From: Bacteroidota bacterium
GTDB taxonomy: Bacteria > Bacteroidota > Ignavibacteria > SZUA-365
Direction of reading: 5' to 3'
NCBI GenBank assembly: GCA_016928515.1
Contig: JAFGKR010000045.1
Span: forward strand, 1 to 38,475
DNA: 38,475 nt
The notes beneath the pieces are model-generated. The model saw nothing but the letters and a program-made list of their open reading frames with translations, did not search any database and had not been told where the DNA came from. A program made the position numbers and the translations under genes. The stretch's first letter is position 1. Each line of letters starts with the position of its first letter. Shown one piece after another: positions 18,856 to 28,492 of this stretch.

Positions 18856-21093
18856 ATGGTTCGTGTCCTCGCCCTGTTCTTCCTCCTGCCCGTCCTCGCC
18901 ACCGCGCAGGTTGGAACCTGGCATACATACACGGATATGAAGATCGTGCGAGACGTCGCGATCGCCGCCGACGGCATCTGGGCCGCGACGGGGGGGGGAC
19001 TGTTCCACGTCTCCTCTGATCGCACCTTTACCCGCTACACGAATGTCGACGGGCTTTCCGCGATCGATTATTCGGCAATCGCGCGTCATGACGACGGGAC
19101 GGTCATCGCCGGTGCGAATACCGGTATGATCAACGTTCTGGACCCGGAAACCGGCTGGTATGCCGTGACGGATATCGTGCGGACAACCGACATCCTTCAG
19201 CGCGGGATCACCGTCATTCACCTCCATGCGGACAGGGCATATATCGGAACCGAATTCGGATTGACTGTCTTCGATCCCCTCCGTCGTGAATTCGGTGATA
19301 CCTATCAGAAATTTGGATCACTCCGTGCCCAGCTCCCGGTCTCGGGCATTCTCATCGACGGAAACCGTATCTGGGTCACCACTTCCGAAGGTGTGGCCTA
19401 CGGAGACCTGCGGAATATCAATCTGAAAGATCCGGCGAGTTGGACAGCGCAGGAAATCGGTGATGTCAAAAGCATCACCCTGCTCGGAGGGATACCCGTC
19501 ATAGCGACACAACAGGCGCTCCACCGTTACAACGGTGAGACGTGGGAGGAATTTCTCAGCACCATGCCCGTAGGAGAGGTACGTCGACTGGAATCCGTCG
19601 GGAACGACGCTCTGCTGTTGACTTCCGATGGGTTGTATCGTGTCACCTCCGGCGGTGTGCTTTCGCAGGTTGGCGATCGTGTGAGCCAGGCGATCTATCC
19701 TGATGGAACTGAACTGACCGACGTTCTCGTCGCCGGTGACGAGATCATCGTCGCTTCGAATGTCGGTGTCTCGCGATTCACGACAGGACAATCCTGGGAT
19801 TTTCTCAAACCCGAGGGACCAAACTCCAATTTCATCAGCGATCTTGCGGTCGACAGGGAAGGTCTGCTCTGGGCGGCATCCGGTTTCCGCAGTGGGGGAA
19901 AAGGCATGTACGCCTTCGACGGCGAACGCTGGATGAATTTCACACGCAGCAGTCATCCCGACGTGCGAACGGACGCCATCACCGCGGCTGCGGCCGCTGC
20001 CGATGGCTCCACATGGTTTGCCACCTGGGGGGACGGTGTGTTTGAACGCCAAACGGACGGTACGATACGCTTCTTCAACACGGAGAATGTCACGGGATTT
20101 CCTGCCGTTCCGGGTGGTCCGTCTTTTGCCGCCGTGCGCAGTCTGCGCTTCGATGACCGCGGAAATCTCTGGACGCTGCATGAGCGCGGACAGACGAGCA
20201 TGCTCGGCTGCCGCACGCCGGAGGGGAGCTGGCATTTCCTCAACGATCCCCGCCTTCCCGTAGATCTCGAAGTCCGCGGTATGGCTATCGATCCGTTCGG
20301 CCAGATATGGTCGGTCATCGACGACGATGACTACCGTGGCATCGCGATTCTTGATTACAACAATACGCCGGCACTTGCGGGTGACGACCGCTGGACGCAA
20401 CTTCGTGCAGCCGATGCGAATGGTCTGAACGCGGTTGAAATCGTGACCTCTGTCGCCGTGGATCTCCTCGGGGATGTATGGATTGGTACCGATAGAGGTC
20501 TCCGCACGATTTTCAATCCCCGCGAACCGGAACGGGTTTCAAAAACCTGTTTCAACACCCGCTGCAACATCGAGGGATTGTTCATCACCTGCATCGCGGT
20601 GGATCCCGTCAACAACAAGTGGCTGGGAACCACGGAAGGTGTGTTCGTGCTGACTCCTGACGGAAGCGAAATCCTTGCGCAGTACGACACAGACAACAGT
20701 CCGCTGCTCGACAACGAAATCCAGGCTCTCACTGTACACCCCGGATCGGGGGTTGCATACATTGCCACGAACCGCGGTCTTTCCAGTCTCGTTACACCCT
20801 ACGTCCAGCCGGTGACAACATTCGAGGAACTGACGGTCGCGCCGAACCCGTTCCGGCCGGGTATAGACGACCGCGTTATGATCGACGGTCTCGTGGAAGG
20901 GTCCGTCATCAAGGTGCTTTCCGTCTCGGGGAATCTCGTCGCCGAACTGTCATCACCCGGTGGCCGCGTCGGTTTCTGGGACGGTCGCACGCTGGAGGGG
21001 GATTACGCTCCCTCGGGTGTGTACTTCGTGGTCGCCGCCGCATCGAACGGCTCCCAGGCTGCCACGGCAAAGCTTGCCGTCATCCGGCCATAG
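18856..21093 (+). CDS. PorZ-like T9SS beta-propeller protein with C-terminal sorting domain
   Basis: ORF open from GTG 18832 (ATG at 18856 precedes signal peptide MVRVLALFFLLPVLATAQ); start WHTYTDMKIVRDVAIAADGIWAATGGGLFHV and repeated propeller blades (VWIGTDRGLRTI, KWLGTTEGVFVL); C-terminal APNPFRPG...GVYFVVAAAS sorting domain. Confidence 0.75.
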   Translation: MVRVLALFFLLPVLATAQVGTWHTYTDMKIVRDVAIAADGIWAATGGGLFHVSSDRTFTRYTNVDGLSAIDYSAIARHDDGTVIAGANTGMINVLDPETGWYAVTDIVRTTDILQRGITVIHLHADRAYIGTEFGLTVFDPLRREFGDTYQKFGSLRAQLPVSGILIDGNRIWVTTSEGVAYGDLRNINLKDPASWTAQEIGDVKSITLLGGIPVIATQQALHRYNGETWEEFLSTMPVGEVRRLESVGNDALLLTSDGLYRVTSGGVLSQVGDRVSQAIYPDGTELTDVLVAGDEIIVASNVGVSRFTTGQSWDFLKPEGPNSNFISDLAVDREGLLWAASGFRSGGKGMYAFDGERWMNFTRSSHPDVRTDAITAAAAAADGSTWFATWGDGVFERQTDGTIRFFNTENVTGFPAVPGGPSFAAVRSLRFDDRGNLWTLHERGQTSMLGCRTPEGSWHFLNDPRLPVDLEVRGMAIDPFGQIWSVIDDDDYRGIAILDYNNTPALAGDDRWTQLRAADANGLNAVEIVTSVAVDLLGDVWIGTDRGLRTIFNPREPERVSKTCFNTRCNIEGLFITCIAVDPVNNKWLGTTEGVFVLTPDGSEILAQYDTDNSPLLDNEIQALTVHPGSGVAYIATNRGLSSLVTPYVQPVTTFEELTVAPNPFRPGIDDRVMIDGLVEGSVIKVLSVSGNLVAELSSPGGRVGFWDGRTLEGDYAPSGVYFVVAAASNGSQAATAKLAVIRP

Positions 21094-21178
21094 GTGACGG
21101 TATGCGCATGATCCATCTCGGGAGAATACAACCCCGTCTCTGACGTACTTCCACACCTGGAATTATCACGGTTCACAT

Positions 21179-24100
21179 CTACCGAATTACAACCAGCCGT
21201 TCCACACGGGCCTTTACGGAATGCAGCCGCAGTACGTATGTGCCGGGATCGAGGTCCGAGACGTCAAGCACACGCAGTACGGTGCCGCCTGCTGCTCGTT
21301 CTCGTGCGAACACGCGTACACACCTGCCAAGCAGATCATACAGCACCGCTTCGATGTCCATTGCGGACGAAACGCTGAATGCGACGGTCAGCGCATCCCG
21401 GACGGGTTGCGGCCAGAGCGTGTGCAGGGTAAGTGAGGATGGATGTACCTGCGCATCTTCCACCGCCGTACCGATGTCAACGGTGCGGAAGCGCCAGGGT
21501 TCATTCCAGTCGCTTGTACCTCGAGAGCTTGTGACGTTCAAGCGCCACCAGTAATGCCAGAAACTCCATAATCCACGAAGCTGTACTGTTGTTCCGGAGA
21601 TGCCGCTGGAGTCGAAGACGATATCCTGTGCGTCGAACTGATCGTCGAGGGCGACTTGCAGGCGGTACGCGCGCGCGCCCGGAACCGGATACCACGCGAG
21701 CAGCGGATGCAGCGGTACGTCAGGCAATCCGTCGAAAGGTGTCAGCTGTCGGGGTGGTGCGGGTGCGGTGCTGAATTTCCAGGGCCGCGACCAGTCGCTG
21801 AATGCCGTGGCGCCGGTGTTTCCGGAGCGCACACGCCACCAGTAATCTGCTTCGTAGTCCAGACCGGAAATGCTGTAGGTCAGCCCAGTCAGTCCCATGT
21901 CATTCACCAGCAGTTGCGAAAACTGCTCGTCGGATGCGATCTGAAGATGATATGCGTCAGCGTTGTCCGCTTCCTCCCATGTGAACTGCACACCGCGGGA
22001 GAGGCCGATGGCGCCATCGTGCGGCAACAAGTGCATGGGTGCGGCAAGATCCGTACCGCTGGTGCGGAATTCCCACACCACCGACCACTGGCTCTCGCTC
22101 GCATCTCCGCGGATAGCCTTTACACGCCACCAGTAGCGCGTTTCACGCGAAAGCTCGGGCGATTGATAACTCGATGTCGTAACGCTGTGTTCGTCGATCA
22201 CAAGGTTCGAGAGCAGTGTATCGTCGCTCACCTGCAGGTGATAACGCTCGGCACCGGCGAACGGCAGCCAGCGGAAACGCGTTCGTGTCGAAACACCTTC
22301 GGAACGGTTCACCGGGGCGTACAACGTGGGACGTGTCAGTGATTCGCTGATTATAAAAGGACGCGGTGTGATGGCCATGCGCGTGCTATCGTAGGTGTCG
22401 CTGATGCGCATGAGGCATTGCTCGGACGGTGCATCCGGCACCATCCAGTAATACCGGCCGGGTGCGGCATCGATGTTCACCGCGGCGGTGATCCAGAACT
22501 GCCCGTTGTTCGTCGAGTACTCGATATCCACCGCCGTGATGCCCGCACTCGCCCAACGGATGGTCTGAGATGTGCCGATCTCCCAGCGTTCTCCGCCTGC
22601 GGGAGACAACAGGGTGAGATACGGCTCGGGCGTGATGCTGAATACGGCGTTACTGATGTCGGACAGCTGCGGAGCACCGACTGCCGTGACGCGGATGAAA
22701 CAGCGGTCCGAAACGCGATCGGGAACGGTCCAGGTCCAGTCCCCCTCCTTCGCCGCCACGACCGCGAGCGCGTCCCAGGTGCCTCCGCCGTCGTCACTGA
22801 ATGCGATACGCACGCTGTCGACGGCTGCGCTCTGCCATCTGATGCTCTGTACTGTGCCCACCTGCCATCGCTCCCCGCCGTTTGGCGCGGTTAGCGCAAC
22901 CGCGGGAATGGGTGTCAGACGAAAGACCGCATCGCTCAGGTCGTTGACCGCAGGATTGCTGCGGCTGACGGCGCGGACAAGACAACTGTCCGAGGGCGTG
23001 GGTGGAATGCGCCACAGCCATGATCCCATGGCGGGGGGAATATTGTTCGTGATGGGCAGCCAATGCCTGCCGTTGTTCGTGGAATACGCGAGGTCGATGG
23101 AATTCACAGCGATGACGTGCCAGCGGATTTCCTGTTCTGTGTCGACCTGCCACGTCTCTCCGCCGTTGGGGGCGAGCAGGGTGATGACCGGATCCTCGTA
23201 GACGGTGAAATCGGTGCGTGTGGCATCTGCCGGCGCAGCATTGTCGGCATCACGCACCCGCAGGCGGCAATGCTCGGAGGTCACCGCAGGGACAGTCCAG
23301 CCCCATTCGCCGTCGCTCGCCGGGAGCGGACCGGCGATCTGCGTCCAACCGGCGCCACCGTCGGTGCTGAAATCAATGGCTATTTGCGCCGGGCGTTTTC
23401 CCTGCCATCGAACATTGTGCACTGTCCCCGATCGCCATACCTCGCCTCCCTGTGGTGAGAGAAGCTCGAGCGAAGGAGGGAGATCGAGCAGCAGGGAAGC
23501 TGTTCGCAGCACGGGACAGGAATCGCTCAGTGCCGCGTATGTAGCTTCGAGACGATACGACCCGGCGCGCGGAGCGATGAATGTGCCGGAGAACATCCCG
23601 TCCCCCGAAACGCTGTCCGGTGGAATGCCGTCGTCGTTCAGAGGGATCGCGCTGCGCGTGTCCGCGCTGTCGACGAGTTGCAGCGTCGCCGTTTGCTGGG
23701 TGAGGGGTGGACCGTCGTCCAGCCGCAGCATCGCAGTCACCGTGTCGCCGCTCAGCGGATGCAGCGGCGTTACCGCGATGTGTAGATCATGAGGGGCATC
23801 AGCAATGGTGGCGACACGCAGACCCGGCGACAGCGAACTGACTCCGTCGAGCAGTACCAGCCATTCCCCCGGCGCCGGGTTCATGACTGTCAGTGCCTTC
23901 ATCCGAAGGGTCGTGCTGTGTGTGTAGAACATCGTCGTATCGTTCGCCATGGAAGCATCGATCAGTCCGGCGGACGGAGTCATCAGCGACAGCGCGGCTT
24001 CACTGCCGCCGCTGTAATCGAGCACGACGCTCAATGCCTGGGTCAGACAGTCGGTGGTGACGCTGATCAGCGCCTGTGGATCAGCCGGTGTCGCACGCAA

Positions 24101-26482
24101 CGGGTGATGCGTATCGAGGAGAAGAATTTCATGTGCAGTGAGGTGGAAGACATTCCGCTTCTCCCGTGACCACCCGAGCCGGAGATCCCCTGCACCACGG
24201 GCAAGGTCGAACACGCGCCCCCGGTCGTCTCTGCGTGCGAGCACCGGATCGGGAAGCACGGTCTGCTGCTGCACGGGAAGCTGCCATCCGAGTCCGCTGA
24301 GCTGCAGCATTCCACTTCGAAAGGGATGATCCGTACCTGCGCGGGAGAACGGAAAGAATCCCGTCGCACCGTATCCTACCTGTTGTGAGACCGGATCCTG
24401 CGTGAACAGCACGGTGGCAGGATACCAGTACAGTCCGGCATCCGCGAGCTGTTCGTATGTCGTCAGCGGTTCGAGCAGCAACCGCGGGGTGGATTGCAGA
24501 TCGAAGCGCATGCGGAAGCGGCCGTCGTTCGGCCACGGCACACCGGGTGGCACCCGGAATTGAGCGAGCGGTATGCCCACGTCCGTGTGAAGGGGAAGTG
24601 CGAACGGCGGTTGGTACACGTCCTGTCCGAAGTACAGGGAGTCGGGAGGATTGTAACTGAGAAAACGGGGGATATACGGCGCAAGCGTGGTGTCGCTGAG
24701 CGCGAATGCATACAGCAGTTCCGGGATGAGATCCGGATCCGGGGCAGCCAGATTGCCGTCGGGATCGTCGGGATTTGCAAGCGCGCGTGCGGAATATGCG
24801 GCGAGAACCGCGTTGGCCGTACGCGGGGCGGCGAGCAGCGCGGAGCTGAGAGCGGTACGACCGTCGTCATGCTGCTCGGATTCCACCGGAAGCGGCGGAG
24901 ATACTGCAGGCGCACTCCCCGCGATGTTCAACACGTCGACGCCGGCAGGCAGGAGGTCAGGATTCAGTTGCAGGAGGACGGAGTTGCCGGGCATCAGCGC
25001 CCGAAGCGCTGGTGCGCGGCGGTCCATCACGCCGGGAAGCGGCAGATCGTCGGGAGCGGCGTATGCGAGTCCGGCGCGAAGCCTGCCCGCATGCGGTGTC
25101 CCGAGAAATACCGTCTTGTAAATATCACCGCGGTACGGAATCGGCGCGGTACCGACGACCATGGATGTCCAGTTCTGTGCCCTGCCTTCGAGATAGGAAC
25201 GGAGCACAAGGCCCCCCATCCCGTGTGCGGCGATCGCGGCCGTACTGGTGTCATACATCTGCAGCAGCATGTTCAGGTCCCGTGCGAACAGATATCCCGA
25301 TTCCATCCAGTTCTGATCCGGTGGATAATAGTACTCCCACACGTCGAAACGGTCGGCATGCACGCGGTCATATCTCTGAAGGCGTCCCGTATACGAGGTG
25401 TACGGATAATCCCGTTTGCCGTTGAAATCCGCCGCGAGCGTATCGAACGCGGTGATGATGTCTTCGTTGGCGCCCCAGGCGGGATCGGTCACACCGATGT
25501 CATGAAGCAGGACGAAAGGAATGCGGTCGGTTCGGAGATTGTCCAGCCGGTACTGCGTGTATCCCGCCGCGCCCGAGTCGACGGCCTGCGGGGGGATGAG
25601 CAGTGTGGTCTGATACAAATCCCCGGTGACATCATCCCCTGAAGCGGCGAGCGGAGCGAGAGATTGTCCTTCGAGGTAAGGGAAGCGTACCTTTCGGGGA
25701 TACAGCCATTGCGCGATCTGCGCCTGTTCGAGGGGATGGTTTTGGTAGGAAACGAGGTCGCGGTGGACGATCACGATGGCATCCTTGCGTCGTTGTGCCG
25801 CAAAATCCTTCAGGGCATAGGAGAAACCCACCTTGCCGATCACGCGGAAATTTTCGTCCAGCACCAGCAGATCGGTGATGTTCTGTGACAGTACATTCAG
25901 GAATTTCCCCTTGTAGAAGCAGGCGCAGCCATTGCTGTCCAGCGGCATGCGCAGTGACACCGGCGCCACGGGAGCGGGGATGCCGGAACCCTGATATCCC
26001 CACAATTCCACGTATTTCGCGATCGGCACATTGTACTCCACCACCTGTATCCTGCACGCGACCTCGCTTTCCTCCACCGGCGCAACTTCGATGAAATCCG
26101 TGTAGCGGGCGGTGTCGCGTCCACTGCTGTCCGCCACGATCAGCGTGATCGTGTACCGTCCCGGGATCTCGTATATCCATCGTGGATTCCTTTCCTGAGA
26201 GTCTGCATCGCCATCGCCATCCAGATCCCATTCACGCAGAATAATGGAATCCTGGGGTGTGGACTGATCGAAAAACTGTACCGAAAATGGAACCGCAGCA
26301 GAATCCACGTCGACGGTGAACGCTGCAGTGAGCTGCGCCTGCAGCGGCTGGATGAGGAACATGCCGAGAAGGAGGGTGGAGAGAGCGAATGCGGGGAGCG
26401 GACGTCCCATGGGAGGAGGCAGCGGCTGCGACATCATCAGGCTCCGGATCCGTGAAACGGGAGGGTGGCGAAATCGCTTCAA
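21179..26482 (-). CDS. Giant secreted multidomain protein: PKD, alpha/beta-hydrolase-like (possibly inactive), four Ig-like GGE..W repeats, three FN3-like repeats, T9SS sorting domain
   Basis: 1767 aa; signal peptide; REWDLDGDGDADSQERNPRWIYEIPGRYTITL PKD; IAAHGMGGLVLRSYLE and VFLGTPHAG; LLSPQGGEVWRSGTVHNVRW, LLAPNGGETWQVDTEQEIRW, LTAPNGGERWQVGTVQSIRW, LLSPAGGERWEIGTSQTIRW; three YWWRVK/S-type FN3 repeats; C-terminal LHTLWPQPVRDALTVAFSVSS...GTYVLRLHSVKARVERLVVIR. Confidence 0.85.
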   Translation of the reverse strand: MKRFRHPPVSRIRSLMMSQPLPPPMGRPLPAFALSTLLLGMFLIQPLQAQLTAAFTVDVDSAAVPFSVQFFDQSTPQDSIILREWDLDGDGDADSQERNPRWIYEIPGRYTITLIVADSSGRDTARYTDFIEVAPVEESEVACRIQVVEYNVPIAKYVELWGYQGSGIPAPVAPVSLRMPLDSNGCACFYKGKFLNVLSQNITDLLVLDENFRVIGKVGFSYALKDFAAQRRKDAIVIVHRDLVSYQNHPLEQAQIAQWLYPRKVRFPYLEGQSLAPLAASGDDVTGDLYQTTLLIPPQAVDSGAAGYTQYRLDNLRTDRIPFVLLHDIGVTDPAWGANEDIITAFDTLAADFNGKRDYPYTSYTGRLQRYDRVHADRFDVWEYYYPPDQNWMESGYLFARDLNMLLQMYDTSTAAIAAHGMGGLVLRSYLEGRAQNWTSMVVGTAPIPYRGDIYKTVFLGTPHAGRLRAGLAYAAPDDLPLPGVMDRRAPALRALMPGNSVLLQLNPDLLPAGVDVLNIAGSAPAVSPPLPVESEQHDDGRTALSSALLAAPRTANAVLAAYSARALANPDDPDGNLAAPDPDLIPELLYAFALSDTTLAPYIPRFLSYNPPDSLYFGQDVYQPPFALPLHTDVGIPLAQFRVPPGVPWPNDGRFRMRFDLQSTPRLLLEPLTTYEQLADAGLYWYPATVLFTQDPVSQQVGYGATGFFPFSRAGTDHPFRSGMLQLSGLGWQLPVQQQTVLPDPVLARRDDRGRVFDLARGAGDLRLGWSREKRNVFHLTAHEILLLDTHHPLRATPADPQALISVTTDCLTQALSVVLDYSGGSEAALSLMTPSAGLIDASMANDTTMFYTHSTTLRMKALTVMNPAPGEWLVLLDGVSSLSPGLRVATIADAPHDLHIAVTPLHPLSGDTVTAMLRLDDGPPLTQQTATLQLVDSADTRSAIPLNDDGIPPDSVSGDGMFSGTFIAPRAGSYRLEATYAALSDSCPVLRTASLLLDLPPSLELLSPQGGEVWRSGTVHNVRWQGKRPAQIAIDFSTDGGAGWTQIAGPLPASDGEWGWTVPAVTSEHCRLRVRDADNAAPADATRTDFTVYEDPVITLLAPNGGETWQVDTEQEIRWHVIAVNSIDLAYSTNNGRHWLPITNNIPPAMGSWLWRIPPTPSDSCLVRAVSRSNPAVNDLSDAVFRLTPIPAVALTAPNGGERWQVGTVQSIRWQSAAVDSVRIAFSDDGGGTWDALAVVAAKEGDWTWTVPDRVSDRCFIRVTAVGAPQLSDISNAVFSITPEPYLTLLSPAGGERWEIGTSQTIRWASAGITAVDIEYSTNNGQFWITAAVNIDAAPGRYYWMVPDAPSEQCLMRISDTYDSTRMAITPRPFIISESLTRPTLYAPVNRSEGVSTRTRFRWLPFAGAERYHLQVSDDTLLSNLVIDEHSVTTSSYQSPELSRETRYWWRVKAIRGDASESQWSVVWEFRTSGTDLAAPMHLLPHDGAIGLSRGVQFTWEEADNADAYHLQIASDEQFSQLLVNDMGLTGLTYSISGLDYEADYWWRVRSGNTGATAFSDWSRPWKFSTAPAPPRQLTPFDGLPDVPLHPLLAWYPVPGARAYRLQVALDDQFDAQDIVFDSSGISGTTVQLRGLWSFWHYWWRLNVTSSRGTSDWNEPWRFRTVDIGTAVEDAQVHPSSLTLHTLWPQPVRDALTVAFSVSSAMDIEAVLYDLLGRCVRVFARERAAGGTVLRVLDVSDLDPGTYVLRLHSVKARVERLVVIR

Positions 26483-26567
26483 AAACAGCGGATTACACCA
26501 ATTGCTTGAAGTTACTTACAAAATGCAATCATGTCAAATCCGGCACACCGATGGGCTGAAAACGGGC

Positions 26568-26608
26568 ACGCGGATGACAGAGATCCGCAGTATCCGCGTC
26601 ATCCGCGT
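26568..26608. repeat. Imperfect palindromic/iterated ATCCGCgt repeat
   Basis: ACGCGGATGAC (26568-26578) and its exact reverse complement GTCATCCGCGT (26598-26608); 9-bp iterations ATCCGCAGT/ATCCGCGTC/ATCCGCGTA. Confidence 0.7.
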
Positions 26609-26693
26609 ACGGGTTTCACATCATCTCCGTACCTGGTTTATCCATGGAAATCCAATTGCAATACAACGCTGATCCTCGTATCTTTATTATCTT

Positions 26694-27410
26694 ATGGAGA
26701 TTGCGCCAGAACATCAGCCCTTCATTATCGCCATTGACGGTCCCGCGGGATCGGGCAAAACCACGACCGCGAAGGCACTGGCGAAGGAACTGGGCTTCAT
26801 CTATGTGGACACCGGCGCGATGTACCGGGCTGTTGCGTTGTTCGCGCAGCGCAGAAAGGTGTTGTTCACCGATCATGATGCAATCTGCGCTCTGTTGCCC
26901 GATGTGGATATCCGTCTCGAACGGAAAGACGGCGAACAACACACGCTGCTCAACGGTAAGGACGTCGAAACGCATATCCGCACACAGGAGATGAGCAGGG
27001 CGGCGAGTGATATTTCCGCCATTCCGTGTGTGCGCGAAGCCATGGTGGACCTGCAGCGGCGTGCCGCGCGGGAAGCGCACGGCGCGGTGCTCGAGGGAAG
27101 GGATATCGGTACCGTGGTGTTTCCGGATTCGCCGTGCAAGATCTTCCTCGTCGCGGATGCACCGACGCGCGCGCGGCGGCGAAAGTTGCAATTGGAGGAG
27201 AAGGGCATTTCCGCGGATTACGACACCATCCTGCGGGAAATCGAGGAACGGGATCGCAATGACGCCGGCCGGGAGCATTCACCGCTCCGCAAGGCGACGG
27301 ATGCGATTGAAGTCGAAACGACCAATACCAGCATCGATGAACAAGTTTCGATGATTTTGAGTTTGGTACAGAGACGTATCGACCAGTTCCGGAAAGGACA
27401 TACCGAATGA
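26694..27410 (+). CDS. cmk: Cytidylate kinase
   Basis: FIIAIDGPAGSGKTTTAKALAKELGFIYVDTGAMYRAVAL; EGRDIGTVVFPDSPCKIFLVADAPTRARRR. Confidence 0.96.
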   Translation: MEIAPEHQPFIIAIDGPAGSGKTTTAKALAKELGFIYVDTGAMYRAVALFAQRRKVLFTDHDAICALLPDVDIRLERKDGEQHTLLNGKDVETHIRTQEMSRAASDISAIPCVREAMVDLQRRAAREAHGAVLEGRDIGTVVFPDSPCKIFLVADAPTRARRRKLQLEEKGISADYDTILREIEERDRNDAGREHSPLRKATDAIEVETTNTSIDEQVSMILSLVQRRIDQFRKGHTE

Positions 27411-28318
27411 ATGTGCATATCGATCCCACCGCCGGCTTCTGCTGGGGTGTGGTCCGCACCATAGATATCGCTGAGGAAGAACTCCGCAGCGGCAGCCGAC
27501 TCGTCTCACTGGGCGACATCATCCACAATCCGAAGGAAATCGAGCGCATGGAGTCGCTCGGGATGAACACCATCGACCATGCGCAGATGGAGCAGCTGCC
27601 TGACGGGACGAAAGTCCTCATCCGCGCGCACGGCGAACCCGCATCGACCTACCGCCTCGCGCAGGAGAAGGGCATCGAACTCGTGGACGCCACCTGCCCG
27701 ATCGTCACGAAACTGCAGGAGCGCATCCGCAAGTACTACGACGACGGTTGGCAGATCGTCATCTTCGGCAAGAAAGATCACGCCGAAGTGATCGGACTGC
27801 GTGGCGTCTGCAACGACGAATGCATCGTCATCAAAACGTTGGATGAGGCCCGGGCGCAGGTGACGCTGGAACGCCGCACCGTACTGTTCTCCCAGACGAC
27901 GATGGACAAGGCCGCCTTCCATGCCATCCGCGAATACCTGCGTGAACGCGTGGCGGAATTCCAGGAAGGCAGCATGGAGGAAATCGCCACCGACTTCCAC
28001 GCCAAGGATACCATCTGCGGACAGGTGTCGGGACGCGACAAAAAACTGCGGGAATTCGCGGCGCGGAATGACGTCATGGTCTTCGCCGCCGGACGCAAAA
28101 GTTCGAACGGCAAAGTGCTGTATGACATCTGTCGCGATGCGAATCCGCGAACGCATTTTATCGAAGACGTCCACGAAATCGATCCGCAATGGTTCGATGC
28201 CGCGGAAAGCGTCGGCATCAGCGGCGCAACCAGCACGCCGCACTGGCTTATGCAGAACATCAAGGAGCATATTGAACGTCTCCATCACCCGGATGCGCCT
28301 CAGGCGCACGAAGGGTGA
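27407..28318 (+). CDS. ispH: 4-hydroxy-3-methylbut-2-enyl diphosphate reductase
   Basis: TAGFCWGVVRTI, IIHNPKEIERM, IRAHGEP, VDATCPIVTKLQ, DTICGQVSGRDKKL; ATGA overlap with cmk. Confidence 0.95.
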   Translation: MNVHIDPTAGFCWGVVRTIDIAEEELRSGSRLVSLGDIIHNPKEIERMESLGMNTIDHAQMEQLPDGTKVLIRAHGEPASTYRLAQEKGIELVDATCPIVTKLQERIRKYYDDGWQIVIFGKKDHAEVIGLRGVCNDECIVIKTLDEARAQVTLERRTVLFSQTTMDKAAFHAIREYLRERVAEFQEGSMEEIATDFHAKDTICGQVSGRDKKLREFAARNDVMVFAAGRKSSNGKVLYDICRDANPRTHFIEDVHEIDPQWFDAAESVGISGATSTPHWLMQNIKEHIERLHHPDAPQAHEG

Positions 28319-28333
28319 CGGAAAAGAAAATCA

Positions 28334-28364
28334 GCGTCATGCTTTGACAAGCTCAGCATGACGC
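28334..28364. repeat. Palindromic dispersed-type repeat (CTGAGCTTGTCAAAGCATGAC family)
   Basis: GCGTCATGCT (28334-28343) / AGCATGACGC (28355-28364), loop ttgacaagctc; - strand reads MLSLSKHD. Confidence 0.8.
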
Positions 28365-28492
28365 GGAACAGCCACCAACAATCAACACATGTCTCACTCA
28401 TTTGATAATCCACGCTTCCCGTTTCGTCCCGCATGCCGGTGGCACATGCGTGCTGACGTTCGGCGAAGTGATTCTCACACCAAGGAGTCTTA

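Noticed and set aside
24494-25642. 382-aa plus-strand ORF
   Set aside because: Antisense to the 1767-aa minus-strand protein; no recognisable family.
26650-26693. Bacteroidetes-type promoter (TTG...TAnnTTTG) upstream of cmk
   Set aside because: ATTG-N20-TATCTTTA is one mismatch from consensus at the -7, but the signal is too weak in AT-rich sequence to list as a feature.
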